Assembly: GCF_932274485.2 (NCBI RefSeq)
Contig: NC_065884.2
Span: 71,074,046-71,138,045, forward strand
Reading direction: 5' to 3'
DNA from: Patella vulgata
Lineage: Eukaryota; Mollusca; Gastropoda; Patellidae
Length of the DNA: 64,000 nt
The notes beneath the pieces were generated by a model. That model ran no database searches, was not told where the DNA came from, and was given only the letters and a program-made list of their open reading frames with translations. This document shows, piece after piece, positions 31,742-42,435 of this stretch; position 1 is the stretch's first letter, and the number at the start of each line of letters is the position of its first letter. The position numbers were made by a program, and so were the translations under genes.

Positions 31742-34733
31742 TTATTTCTCTGGACGAGGTACCAGACCACATGGTTCATAAACAGCATGTTTGTAGTCAC
31801 AATTATCAGTTTCTTCGTTGAATACCAGACCTGGAATATAAATAGTATATGGTTTAACCAATGCAAATGGACATGGAACATTAGCCCTGAAGGCGGGTAT
31901 ACTCCATGCAGTATGTTATGACGGCAATTTTTATCTTTTAGCCTACGTTCTATCAAATTACAGCTTCTACGTGGCAAGGATCGACTGTCTAACCTCCGGT
32001 TTCCTCCAACTGCTAAATACCCCTACGCGGAAGAGAATTATTGAAATAATATTGAACCATGTGTTAGTTCCGAAATAACCTAGTTTGTGTCTGCATGGGA
32101 GTGGACCCCAGTATATCGTCCCATCCGAACGATTAGACGCCCTTCATTGCCAGACCATCAACCTCTCTGGGCTACTTAAGACTCCTTGTGATTTAAAAGA
32201 GAGAGTGAGAGAGAAATGGGGTTTAACGTCCACTCGACATAAACTAGGTCATTTCGGGACTAACATATGGTTTAATTTTATTTCAATAATTCGCTTGCGC
32301 ATAGGGGTCTTTAGCAGTGGGAGGAAACCGGAGGACCCGGAGAAAACCCACGAGGTTGGACTGGCGACTCTACTCCTTGTCACGTACAACCGGGGATTCG
32401 AAACCACGCCAGTCGACTCAATGACAGACTTTATGATACAGCGCGCGCACGCTAACCATCCAGCCATCCCCCCCCCCCCCCCATGACTTTAAAAGCACAT
32501 ATTATGCAAATAGAATACAGCTACATGATCATGTCTGGTTTCATCCGCAGAGTTGGAATTACCGATTCCAAAAGACTAGGCTCTACGAGTCTATGATCCT
32601 AAATGGTTTAGAGAGAGACCAAATGTCTTTAAGAAAAAACTACGTACCTTCAGGACAGTAGTTATGACCGAAGAATTCTCCACTTTGACACGTATAATAA
32701 GACGTACAGGCTTGATCGTAGTCAGGATATTTGCCGTCCGGGATGTTTGAACAGTCTATCCAATTTCCACAAGGTGGTTCTACGTTATTTTCACTGAAAT
32801 ATTTTTTGTACATGTCTATCAATAATTACAACAGTGATTGATCTGAAATAATTTTTTATATATTTCTATAAATAATTATAATAGCGATTGATCTGAACTA
32901 ATATTTGTATATTTCTATGAATAATATATTTTTTAAAAATGTCTATAAATAATAGCGATTGATTTTATGTATATCATAAGGAAACATCAAACGATCCAGA
33001 ACCATGGTTACACGGATTTCCATGAAGGTAAGTTCTCAGGTGCTTTCTCGGACAACACCGGGATCGAACTCAATATCTCCTGGTTACCAAGCCAACGTCT
33101 TACACGCTGAGCCACGGCGGCTCCCATTGAAGATTACAGAGCCAGCGTCTTACACACTAAGCCATGGCGGCTCCCACTGAAGGTGAGAAACAACTGTTCA
33201 ACTATAGGTCTTTGTCAGTTCGTCTGTGCTGAACCACCGACAAGGGGAACCACGCAAAAAACTCACGTAATTTCTTTTCGATCAACATTCCATGATTATA
33301 AAATACATACATGATTACACCCCCACCCCCGTTTTCTAAAAGACCACAAAATCTTATAAATAAATAATTTATTAGCCATATGACTTACTCGTCGCAGTCT
33401 CCAATCTCTGGATTAAAGACGAGTCCTACTTCACATTCAACAGTTTCACCGTCGCCATCTTTACATCTTACAAAAGACTTGCAACCAATTTCATAGATTC
33501 CATCGTCTTGACCAGTACAATTAAAACCTAGAACTATAAGATAATAAACGTATTAAACACGCATTATGTAATATATAACTCTATACCTAGTACAGATCCT
33601 TCTTCCTGTACCACGCGTTATTTCATTTGGCTGTCTGTACCAGACCATCCTTCCTGCACCACTCGTTAGTCTATAATGCCCACGGGGTTTGGGTGATTTA
33701 ACGGGTGCCTCCTAGTTTGTGTCAAGTGGACGTTAACTCTCATAGTTTGGCTTAGATCAAAAGGATACTCTATCAATAAAAACCCACATCCTTATGGAAA
33801 GATTCCTTACCAGAACAATAAAACACCAACAGAACAATAATATATCTAGATATGTCCTTGTCTTACTTAGAACAACGAAACCTTAAAATAGATAGTAGGT
33901 AAAGTGAATACCTTTTCCTGAAATGAAATGGGGTTTAACGTCCTACTACTCCGACTCGGCTAATGATGACGGGGATTTCCTGAAATCTGAAATGAAATTG
34001 GTTTTCACGTCCCACTGTTCTGCACCGGTTGGGCTAATGACGGAACTTTGGCCCGGACAGCGACACTTGAGCCTGCTCTTATATCGAATTTCAACTGTCA
34101 AAGGTTCGATTACGTCCACGTCCATGTGTACCTCAGTTTTCCGCCTCGCCCGGACGACCAAAAGCTGTCCTTGTCAGGCCCAAGGCCCTGCACCACTTAC
34201 AAGGAAAACCACGCTTGACAATCCCAGGGCTAGTGAACCAGTGCCTTACATACTACCGAGCAACGGCGCTTCCCAAAACCGTTTCAACAGGTTAGTGTTA
34301 AATGACAAGGCCAGCTCAATTTTTCGTCATAGTTCACGAGATGTAAACAGGGCTAGTGCTAATCCCAACCCTAACCCCAATCTTGGTCCTAGCCCCAATG
34401 CTTACCCTAACCCTAACCTACAATCTCGCCAACAATCACGTGCCCTAACCTTATTTACATCTCAGCGACCTTGGCAAAAATTGAGCTAGCCTTAATAAAT
34501 AAAATGCTCTTTATGAAATACCCTATGTGACGGACGTATTGCAAGGCCCTCTGTCCTGTACCACTGACAAAGGGGGGCCACGCTGGAAAATCCCGATAAA
34601 CTTTCTTGGCCGATACCAGGAGCGAAGTCCGGACCTTCGGGTCAGCGAGCCAACATCCTACCGTGGCTCCTGCGGTAACCTGCAACTTACCTGTAGCGGT
34701 GAAACAAGTTATTAACAATAGTAAACACTTCAT
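31742..34733 (-). CDS. Gene D: secreted two-domain CBM14 chitin-binding protein, 140 aa
   Basis: Exons 34691-34733, 33389-33533, 32648-32793, 31742-31830 on the minus strand, phases 1-2-1, donors GTAAGT, GTAAGT, GTACGT. Signal peptide MKCLLLLITCFTATG. Domain 1 starts LGFNCTGQDDGIYEIGC; domain 2 includes CGNWIDCSNIPDGKYPDY and YYTCQSGEFFGHNYC; the end is PCGLVPRPEK. Cysteine spacing is the family pattern 11-5-9-12-9 and 14-5-10-12-9. NCT in domain 1 is a possible glycosylation site. It is the tandem-duplication partner of gene C (exon 3 differs at about a dozen positions), but lacks the exon 1 array of C. Expected to be an extracellular chitin binder. Confidence 0.9.
31969..32096 (+). mobile_element. 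SINE-1, partial, in intron 3 of gene D
   Basis: CGTGGCAAGGATCGACTGTC through CCTAGTTTGTGTC. Confidence 0.75.
32203..32481 (-). mobile_element. SINE-1, full length, in intron 3 of gene D
   Basis: From AGAGAGAAATGGGGTTTAAC to GCTAACCATCCAGCCATCC and a C-run. Confidence 0.88.
33035..33190 (-). mobile_element. SINE head fragments, tandem, in intron 2 of gene D
   Basis: CAACGTCTTACACGCTGAGCC and CAGCGTCTTACACACTAAGCC are two tandem inverted tRNA-like heads, both followed by GGCGGCTCCCA. Confidence 0.6.
33916..34290 (-). mobile_element. SINE-2, with doubled 3' end, in intron 1 of gene D
   Basis: Two tail-side starts (33920 and 33990) precede one body that runs to CAGGGCTAGTGAACCAG. Confidence 0.75.
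34345..34420. repeat. Degenerate CCCTAACC (telomere-like) tract
   Basis: CTAATCCCAACCCTAACCCC and TTACCCTAACCCTAACC words within intron 1 of gene D. Confidence 0.6.
34520..34675 (-). mobile_element. SINE-2, 5' head part, in intron 1 of gene D
   Basis: GGCCCTCTGTCCTGTACCAC through the inverted head CAGCGAGCCAACATCCTACC, ending beside exon 1. Gene C has the equivalent element at the same place. Confidence 0.75.
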
Positions 34734-35005
34734 ATTGGTATTTTATATCACAAACTATATTTCCTTCTGGTCACCAAGTAATATCTTTTATCCTTTAAAT
34801 ACTGTATCATCAGATAAAAAAATAAATACACATTGTTTGTCTGCTTATAAATGTGCCAAATAGAAGTAGAAAAAAAAATGAAGACGTCATCATTGAAAAC
34901 CCACTTATGTATGATCGTGTTAATAACCCAAACTTCAACGTAGAGGGAACACTGGTTTATTTAAACAGGTTTGGTCATTTCCACGAGTCTACCTATAGTT
35001 TAACC
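34733..35005 (-). promoter_or_regulatory. 5' flank of gene D with TATTTAAA box
   Basis: TATTTAAA on the minus strand at 34794-34801, 61-68 bp before the ATG. GACGTCAT near 34881 is a CRE-like word. The block is conserved with C. Confidence 0.6.
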
Positions 35006-35010
35006 AATAT

Positions 35011-35097
35011 CATTCGACACAAACTAGGTCATTTCGGGACTAACATATGGTTCAATTTTATTTCAATAATTCGCTTGAGCGTAGGGGTGTGTAGCCG
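35011..35097 (-). mobile_element. SINE-1 fragment
   Basis: CGACACAAACTAGGTCATTTC to CGCTTGAGCGTAGGGGT, followed at once by a plus-strand SINE-1. Confidence 0.7.
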
Positions 35098-35727
35098 GTT
35101 CAATCTCGTGGGTTTTCTGTTACATAATCACAGATTATCTGATGTTAAAGATGCTTCCTGCCAACTTGACACCTGTTCGTTATCGACATGCCTGAAGTTC
35201 TTGGTCTATGTGATTATGTAACGATTATGTAAACGTTAACTTGCTGGCATGTTTTATTTAAACTTTCTTTGTCTGATTAGCATGTATCGAATGTTAAACT
35301 TGATATGATACATTAGCCAGATGCCTAATGAGATCCTTTGTTTGGAAGGGTTTATAAACCCAGATTAACAAACAAATCGACAGACAGGTCCGGCCAGGAC
35401 AGGCCACGCAGATCTAGAGTTAAGACCGGACAACGGCCATGTAATGTAAGTTAGTTGGGAGTTGGCACACTCGTGCCTAGCCGAGCTAGGACATGGCTCT
35501 CTCAACACAAGCTAGTTATGGAGTCTTTAAGTTTTGTATATAATATGTTAGAGGAAGCAGAGAATAAAAGATATTATAAAATGTTAAACTAGTCTTGTCA
35601 TCCAGAACTTGATTAAAGAACCAATACTGTAACATTTCTCCGGGTCCTGCGGTTTCCCCCCACTGCTAAAATGACCGAAATGACCTAGTTTGTGTTGAGT
35701 AGACGTTAAAACCCATATCTCTTTCTG
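35098..35727 (+). mobile_element. SINE-1 fragment interrupted by a solo LTR
   Basis: SINE parts at about 35098-35117 and 35635-35727 rejoin as CTCGTGGGTTTTCTCCGGG when the LTR is removed. Confidence 0.75.
35118..35634. mobile_element. Solo LTR of an LTR retrotransposon
   Basis: 517 bp beginning TGTTACA and ending TGTAACA, flanked by the 4-bp duplication TTTC. An AATAAA-type signal sits near its right end. There is no internal region, so it is a fossil left by LTR-LTR recombination. Ty3/gypsy-like ends are suggested but not proven. It is younger than the SINE it entered. Confidence 0.75.
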
Positions 35728-35837
35728 TCTCCAGGAACTTTCGATACCACGTGTAATTAATGACCAACTGTATGGTGAATCTTTTTGAATGTGAATTTTC
35801 TATGAGACTGATGGTTTAACGTCCACACAACGTATGA

Positions 35838-36210
35838 AATGAAATGAAATGGGGTTTAACGTCCTACTGTTCTGCTCCTAAACTGGGCTAATGAAGACGG
35901 GCATACGCCATACAGTGTGCTATGAGGGAAATTTTGCCCGGACAGCGGCACTACGGCCTACTCTTATATCGAATTCCAACTGCCAAGGGATCTTTTACGT
36001 GCACGCCAATGTGTACACGGGACCTCGGTTTTTCGTCCCATCCGAACGACTAGACAGCTTTCCGTGTCAGCCCCTCCGTCCTGCATCACTGACAAGGGAG
36101 AACCACGCCGGAAAATCTGGATGAACTTTCTCGGCCAATGCAGGGATCGAACACCCGACCTCCAGGCTAGCGAGCTAGCGTCTTACCCACTTAGCCACGT
36201 AATCCCCCAA
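35838..36210 (-). mobile_element. SINE-2, full length, well preserved
   Basis: From (GAAAT)n and GGGGTTTAACGTCCTACTG to the inverted B box GGATCGAACACCCGACC and A-box region CTTACCCACTTAGCCACG. Good reference copy for the family. Confidence 0.9.
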
Positions 36211-37195
36211 CACAACGTATACTAGATCATTTAAGAGCTGATTATTTCGTTTAGAAGGTATTTGTGGGTAGGGGTGTTTGGCTGTGGAGGGATACTGGAT
36301 ACCCCAGAGAGCAATGCTATGTTCCCTGTCACGTACATACTTATGTCTGATTCAAGGATAAACCTAATCAGTCTCGTGAGTTTTATTTAAAGTGTCTATG
36401 GATAGCCTACATAGTCCAAGATCTTTTTACCTTGATCAGGCTCTGTGTACATTGACTCGACCTCACTGAACCCATACCCCTCCCCGACGCCACGACTGGG
36501 GCCATTATATTTCAACAGTAAATACTATTACTTTTTAGTGTAATCAATACACATTACTTTATGTCTGTATAAATAGCAAACATTTTACAGAGTTTAATTA
36601 TCATTAGACATTACTTTATGTCTGTATAAATAGCAAACATTTTTTACTTCAATATGCTTACATTCCTGTTTCATGTGGCATATAGCAGACTACACAATGT
36701 TTTCTCTGGGTTATATTCCTGATTGTTTGTCTTTCATTTTTGAGTGACAGCGCAGTGGACGCTTACGGCTAGACCCCGGATCCATTCACTTAATCGAATA
36801 TGTACGTTTGTTTGTGAATTCTGCGTATTGTGTCTCAATAGTTTTTTGGGGTTTTTTTTGTGTAATTATGTGTGGTGCAGCCCCCCTATACTTACTATTA
36901 CAGACATTAAAAGCACAACCAAGTCCAAAATAAACCTTGATTTACAATAATATTTGTTTTCTTAATATATACACCATTCTTAAATCAAATATCTCATATA
37001 CAGTACATTTTCAAGTGTGGGCCCCCTCCGCCATTCAAATAAAACAATTTCTAAACTCGGTCGTTTTTTGTTGACAATAAATAACAGTTTGATGTCGAAA
37101 GGAAACCGATAACAAGATAATAGTTCTTGTTATAAACATGCGTGTAAAATAAATGTCAGTTTTAAAGTGGATGATATACTGGGTCTACCCAAAGT
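36211..37195. repeat. 5' flank blocks of D shared with C (26060-27800)
   Basis: GGTATTTGTGGGTAGGGGTG (vs 26068), ACTTTATG(A/T)CTGTATAAATA (vs 27189) and TGTTGACAATAAATAAC (vs 27684) are collinear matches, supporting the C/D duplication. No gene seen. Confidence 0.7.
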
Positions 37196-37439
37196 ACCCG
37201 CAAGCATGTCCGTGAGAGAGAGAGAGGGAGAGAGAGAGAGAGGGAGAAAGAGAGGGAGGAAACCAAGTCCACTTAATTCAATGAAAGACCCTATGATTTC
37301 ACACACACGCGTTAAACCACAGACCATCTACACCCCTCGGTAAGATATAACATACGGAGTGCTAGACGAATTGATGTGAATTAGATTACTAATGTACAGA
37401 TCTATAATTCATACTGTTCTACAGTGATCGGGCTAGTTA

Positions 37440-37662
37440 AGACGGGAGGTTGGATGGTCGAATGGTTAGCGCGTGTGTTATGTATCATAAGGTCTGTCAT
37501 TGAGTCAGCTGGCGTGGTTCCGATTCCCCGGTTGTACGTGAGTTTTCTCTGGGTTCTCCGGTTTCACCCCTCTGTTAAAGGGCGCAAGCGAATTATCGAA
37601 ATAAAACTTAACCATATGTTAGTCCCGAAATGACCTAGTTTGTGTCGAGTGGACGTTAAACC

Positions 37663-37713
<51 letters not shown>

Positions 37714-37715
37714 TA
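37440..37715 (+). mobile_element. SINE-1, with internal deletion
   Basis: Head GGTTGGATGGTCGAATGGTT, then part of the body missing after GTACGTGAG; long (CT)n tail. Confidence 0.85.
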
Positions 37716-37894
37716 TCTCAAAGGTATATATTGTTAAAAACACGATATATTTTTTTTAATTTTAAAGATATTATATTGCTATTTAGATAAAGCGTCTTGG
37801 GAGGTTTGTCGTTTACATTGTTCAAATAAAGTTGTTAATCTACGTAAAGACTGGGCACCTTGTCTTAATGGTGCTCGGGGGCCACGGCGGCTAA

Positions 37895-38112
37895 TGTTGA
37901 ATCTCGATGTGGGATTTTACTGCTCTGACTGGACTAATGAAGAGGAGCATACGCCATACAGTGTGCTGTGAGGGAAATTTTGCCCAGGCAGCGGCAGTAT
38001 GGCCTACTCTTATATTGAATTCCAACTGCCAAGGGATCTTTACGTGCACGCCAATGTGTACAAGGGACCTCGCTTTTTCGCCCGATCCGAACGACTACAC
38101 AGTTGTAGTAAA
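37895..38112 (-). mobile_element. SINE-2, partial
   Basis: TTACTGCTCTGACTGGACTAA through CGATCCGAACGACTACACAG. Confidence 0.8.
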
Positions 38113-38743
38113 ATAACCTAAAAAATAGGCGGAATTAGCTAAATTTGTGCAGATGAACGTGACGTTATTTATTTTGTTTATATCAGTGAGAAGAAGAATC
38201 CTATTGAAATTTTTATGTATTGTTCACATTAGTTATGTAGCCCCTGTTCACTTCGTAAATCCCGTGAACGCTCAACTGACAAAAGTTATCGCCCATCGCC
38301 CAATCCGTTTGATATTAATGAATCCCACTGATATCTAACAATTACTTTTAATTACGTCAAAAGATATGGTCATTCGTTACCATGCAACATAATGCCTATG
38401 GACTGCCTGGGCGATTAAGCTGCTGTGAGCGCCTGTTTCGTTACCAAGTAAACTATGTTTATATAAACGGTATTATACGAGATACATATATTGTGTAGCA
38501 TTGTGGAGTGTACAGACACTAGCGCTATATATAGAAACAGCTGTAGCTTATATTATGTGTAGATCTATATATACGCGTGACTGTGTTTACTTTATTAATG
38601 TCTTTCATTTAACTCAGGCATTTCAATATTATGTCCTTTACTTTTCTTGTATTATATTTAATAATAACAACTTGGTCTCATATTAAAGTATGGTACCTCA
38701 CAAAGTATAGATAGCCGATTGTAAAAACAAAAAAAAATGTATT
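38113..38743. other. Spacer upstream of the tRNA terminator, no gene recognised
   Basis: AT-rich. An oligo-A run at 38730-38737 is the tRNA-Asp pol III terminator on the minus strand. Confidence 0.45.
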
Positions 38744-38815
38744 CTCCCCGACGGGGAATTGAACCCCGGTCTCCCGCGTGACAGGCGGGGATACTTACCA
38801 CTATACTATCGAGGA
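38744..38815 (-). tRNA. tRNA-Asp (GTC)
   Basis: 72 nt folding as a standard cloverleaf: D-arm region TAGTATAGTGGTAAGTA, anticodon loop CTGTCAC with GTC, T arm CCGGGGTTCAATTCCCCG. It is almost identical to the animal nuclear tRNA-Asp. The last acceptor pair is A-T (CGA...TCG) where the usual animal form has T-A, so pairing is kept. A and B boxes are intact and a T8 run follows on the minus strand, so it is probably a true gene, not a SINE head. Confidence 0.96.
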
Positions 38816-38987
38816 TTACATATGACGTAGGTAATTATAGATAACATTTGACCTCTGGATTTCTTATAGCATAGATAGGCGAAGGAAAAGGGACAAAATA
38901 ATGTACTTGTGTTATGGGTTTAAAGTTTATGTAACAACCTCCCTCCCCTCGCTCAGCTTCAGATTTTTTTATTAAAATAAATTCACG

Positions 38988-39140
38988 GCCGTGTGCTTTA
39001 TCTTTTATCGTCAGATGGTGGGATGGGATGGGCATTCAAAGCACGAAATAATGAGATATGGACATATGTAATATCACAATTAATGCTTTGCATCAATGAA
39101 AATGGATCACAATGTGATAGTATTAATTCATAATAAAAAT
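38988..39140. repeat. Interspersed repeat R1, copy 2
   Basis: Partner of 4858-4995. Confidence 0.7.
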
Positions 39141-39680
39141 TGCCGTCAAATGGGATGTTGGGTTTTTCTCTTTAAAAACTCACTGTGTATGTATATACGT
39201 GAAAAAGACGATTGAGTCATGTACTTCCCAAAACTTTTCAAGGTTGCGAGGGATCGGTGATAGGAAGGGCCTGCCAAACCCCATACTGCAAAAATTCCTG
39301 GACCCGCCCCTGGGTTTATCGACGATATAAATATCAACGGGAACTAACTCCATAATGTGAAAAGGTTGCAGACCACTATTCTATTACTGATTTTGATTTC
39401 TTGTCTCTTCGCCCGACTCCAATTTTGTATCAAATTATAATTGGACTGAATGCTTTTCACTACATAAGGAGCAATGTCTTGTCCCGAAACTTGTATGAGG
39501 TTAAACAAGGGCATTTTGAGATATACAAGCGTGAAGTAGCATACTAAAAACATGCAACCATCTGTCGTATATATCACCGTTTCCGACCTCTTAAAGGGCT
39601 TATGATTCTATTTTTTGGAACCATAAATGGGTCTAAAAGCATATATTAATGCAATATGAGTGTATATAAAATGATTTATA
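39141..39680. other. Intergenic, no gene recognised
   Basis: Nothing beyond short chance frames. Confidence 0.4.
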
Positions 39681-39682
39681 TT

Positions 39683-39797
39683 AAACATACATTATGACGT
39701 CACATTAATAATGATGTCATTGTATTAATCATAATATATATTAAACATACATTATGACGTCACATTAATAATGATGTCATTGTATTAATCATATTAA
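39683..39797. repeat. Tandem duplication of an M1 end with CRE-like palindromes
   Basis: TTAAACATACATTATGACGT starts two near-identical ~60-bp units, each with TGACGTCA and ATGATGTCAT, and the third repeat of the end begins the M1 copy at 39798. Confidence 0.8.
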
Positions 39798-40194
39798 ACA
39801 TGCATTATGCAAGAGCTAAATCTGCCTATTGCAGGTCTTTCTTTAGGCCTGAAATGTTATCTAAATTATTAATTAGACATTAATTAACTTATCCAGACCA
39901 TAATCAACTCTAGATTGCATCGCTAGCCTGCGATCTTAAGGGGATTGTGAGCCGATTTACTGCATAACTTTCCTTCTCGATTAAACGATTAAATAGATAA
40001 TCGAGACTATGTTGTTTTTCGTACTGACTTTAGTAATGATGACCGAGGCTAGGCAGAAATTTCATTCGCTTAGTTTTCGGTTCATAGTGGATCAATTTGA
40101 ATGAAATTTTCAGCAAATTACCTTTACGGTATCTAGTTTTTAACTATTATAGTGAGAACTGTTAACTCGTTATCGAATCTCCCATAATGTATCC
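39798..40194 (+). mobile_element. M1 TTAA MITE, copy 3
   Basis: 397 bp with TTAA at 39794-39797 and 40195-40198. Confidence 0.87.
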
Positions 40195-40199
40195 TTAAT

Positions 40200-40560
40200 C
40201 TTTTTTTTGTAAAAAAAAATGTAATTTCTAATCAACTATGTTCGGTGAAATACGCGAACAGTTTACGCCTAATTAGCCCATTCTTCGAGGTTTTGTTTGG
40301 GGTTTTTTTTACTGTTATTTTATCATTTGTGGATCAGTCATTACTATTTACTGCCGCAATGTAATTTAGGATATGTTTTCTTTACTAAATGGTTTTGAGC
40401 CCGAAATGATATTGTACAGGACTCGTGTACCATATTTTAAAACGTTCATTGTGTCTTAAATATTGGATATTGGGATCCCACATTTTCACGGCAAATGGGT
40501 CAATGTTGAATTCTAATTTGTGTTTTTAATTTCGAATATTTTGGAGAATATGGTTAGCAC
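40200..40560. repeat. Repeat R2, copy 2
   Basis: Partner of 25200-25810 without the palindrome. Confidence 0.7.
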
Positions 40561-40788
40561 GCGCGCTGTATGATAAGGCTTGTCATTTAGTCAACTGCCG
40601 TGGTTTCGATTCCCCGGTTGTACGTGACAAGGAGTAGGGGCGCCTGTCCATCCTCGTGTGTTTTATCCGGGTCCTCCAGTTTCCTCCCACTGTTAAAGAA
40701 AACCGATGCGAAAGCGAATTATTGAAATAAAATTGTACCATATGTTAGTCCCGAAATTACCTGGTTTGGGTTGAGTGGACGTAAAACC

Positions 40789-40825
<37 letters not shown>

Positions 40826-40830
40826 CCCCC
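40553..40830 (+). mobile_element. SINE-1, near full length
   Basis: Head GGTTAGCACGCGCGCTGTAT, B box GGTTTCGATTCCCC, (CT)n tail. Confidence 0.85.
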
Positions 40831-41009
40831 CTTTAACTCTGTTATGCTTTCATCTCTAAACCATGAGTATTCACTCACACATGACAGATAAAGTCAATTC
40901 AAAGCTCTACCTACATTCTAGCGGCGATGTAAAACCGTGTTTGCATCGTCTCTCACATGTTGCTACCGTGTTTCAAAAATAGTCTTACTGTAATTCCAAC
41001 TGTAGGGTG

Positions 41010-41650
41010 CCCCGTGCAGCGACAATTTCACTACAGAAAGTTGAACTCGAAACGGCGAATGAACACGATTCAGTGGCTTGTCTCGAAGTGATTTATAAAC
41101 AGCCATCGCACGTGAAATTCTCTACACATCTATCAACTATTACAGCCGGAAAAAAATCTATTGTTGACGATTCTAAATAGTAGTAATATTTAGCTTTTTG
41201 GTTATAACAGCATCTTTAGAAATTAGTTCGTTTTATTTTTTAAATTGCTTTATCATTAACTATACCGTTAGGAGCGGCATCTTTTGGTTTAGTACAATTA
41301 ATATCTCTGAAACAATTGGGTTAGGCAAGAACCCGATACTAGCAGTAGTTTCATTTTACTTTTACTAGGTGGAGTTAAAACAATTGTTGAGTTTCCTAAC
41401 GTACGTGCGTGTATCTAAATTCAATTTCTTGTTCCAGCTTTCTGTTATGTTTGTAAAAAGGTAGTCTCGATTATCCCGGCCTGTCAATCAGACGTAGAAT
41501 GATCGGAAGACTGGTTAAGCGAGACTAATTTCAAAACATAACCTATTTTTACTCAAAAGTGTCCGGATGTTATAGTCGACACTTCGGAACCATCTTTCAG
41601 TCTATTATTTATTAATGGTTAAGTGGTCATAGCTTATTAAGTATAACATA
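41010..41650. repeat. Duplicated block, copy 2 (partner 29190-29940)
   Basis: See partner entry; it lies about 0.8 kb beyond the 3' end of gene F. Confidence 0.85.
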
Positions 41651-42435
41651 TACTCGTCTACATAATCTAGTGGAATTTTTTCGAAAATCACGAAAAACTG
41701 AAGCTGATCACATCAATGGATATCCAGATTTATCTCCAGTTTTCCATGTAATAATCCATAAACATAGTCGAAAAACTCGTATCATATTAAGATTATATTG
41801 TATACATGTAAAGTATTTATTTAAATGCATAGAATCAATTTGAATCTAACGTGTTTATTGATAAACGATATATAAGATATACTGTCCACTACCTATCCAC
41901 TATATGTACACGTATTTAATTACAGACGTAACAATTTCCACATGTAGGACAATGTTCTTGATTAAATAGAAAGTAGAAACACAGACAAGAGACGACCGGG
42001 GTTTGGGAGGAGGGGGTGGGGGTCAAAAAAGAGGAGTAGAGGCCGGCGAATGGGCTCATCCAAGTTTAACCGCTGTCGAGGCAGAAGGGCGGAATGGTTG
42101 AAATGTAGTCATATTTTACTATATTAATGTACCATGTTATTATTCATGTTCCTGATGTAGTTTAGTTCCTGTTTAATTTATGTTGTACTAATGTAGTTGT
42201 TTTATATCTTGTTTCTGATATATTTACTAAATTTATCCCTATTATCACTAAGATAGTGTTATAAAATTTACCGCACCTCGTACTGTACAAAGAAAAGAAC
42301 GAAAACAAAAACAAATGTAACAAAGGGTCTAAAAATGTTTTTTACTCTTTGATGTACAATCGTTATAGACTATGTTGTACCAAGGCACAGGATATTCGCC
42401 ATATTTGTATTTTTGGGATACGTGTTCATATCTAG
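41651..42435. other. 3' flank of gene F, no gene recognised
   Basis: AT-rich; no clear AATAAA for gene F found on the minus strand. Confidence 0.4.

Noticed and set aside
32085-32486. 133-codon frame and many similar ones reading RLRVGVFSSGRKPEDPEKTHEVGQ
   Set aside because: This recurrent peptide is the SINE-1 body translated on the minus-sense side; it appears wherever SINE-1 occurs.
33923-34489. 188-codon open frame with NPNPNPN-like residues
   Set aside because: Composed of SINE-2 sequence and a CCCTAACC tract within intron 1 of gene D.
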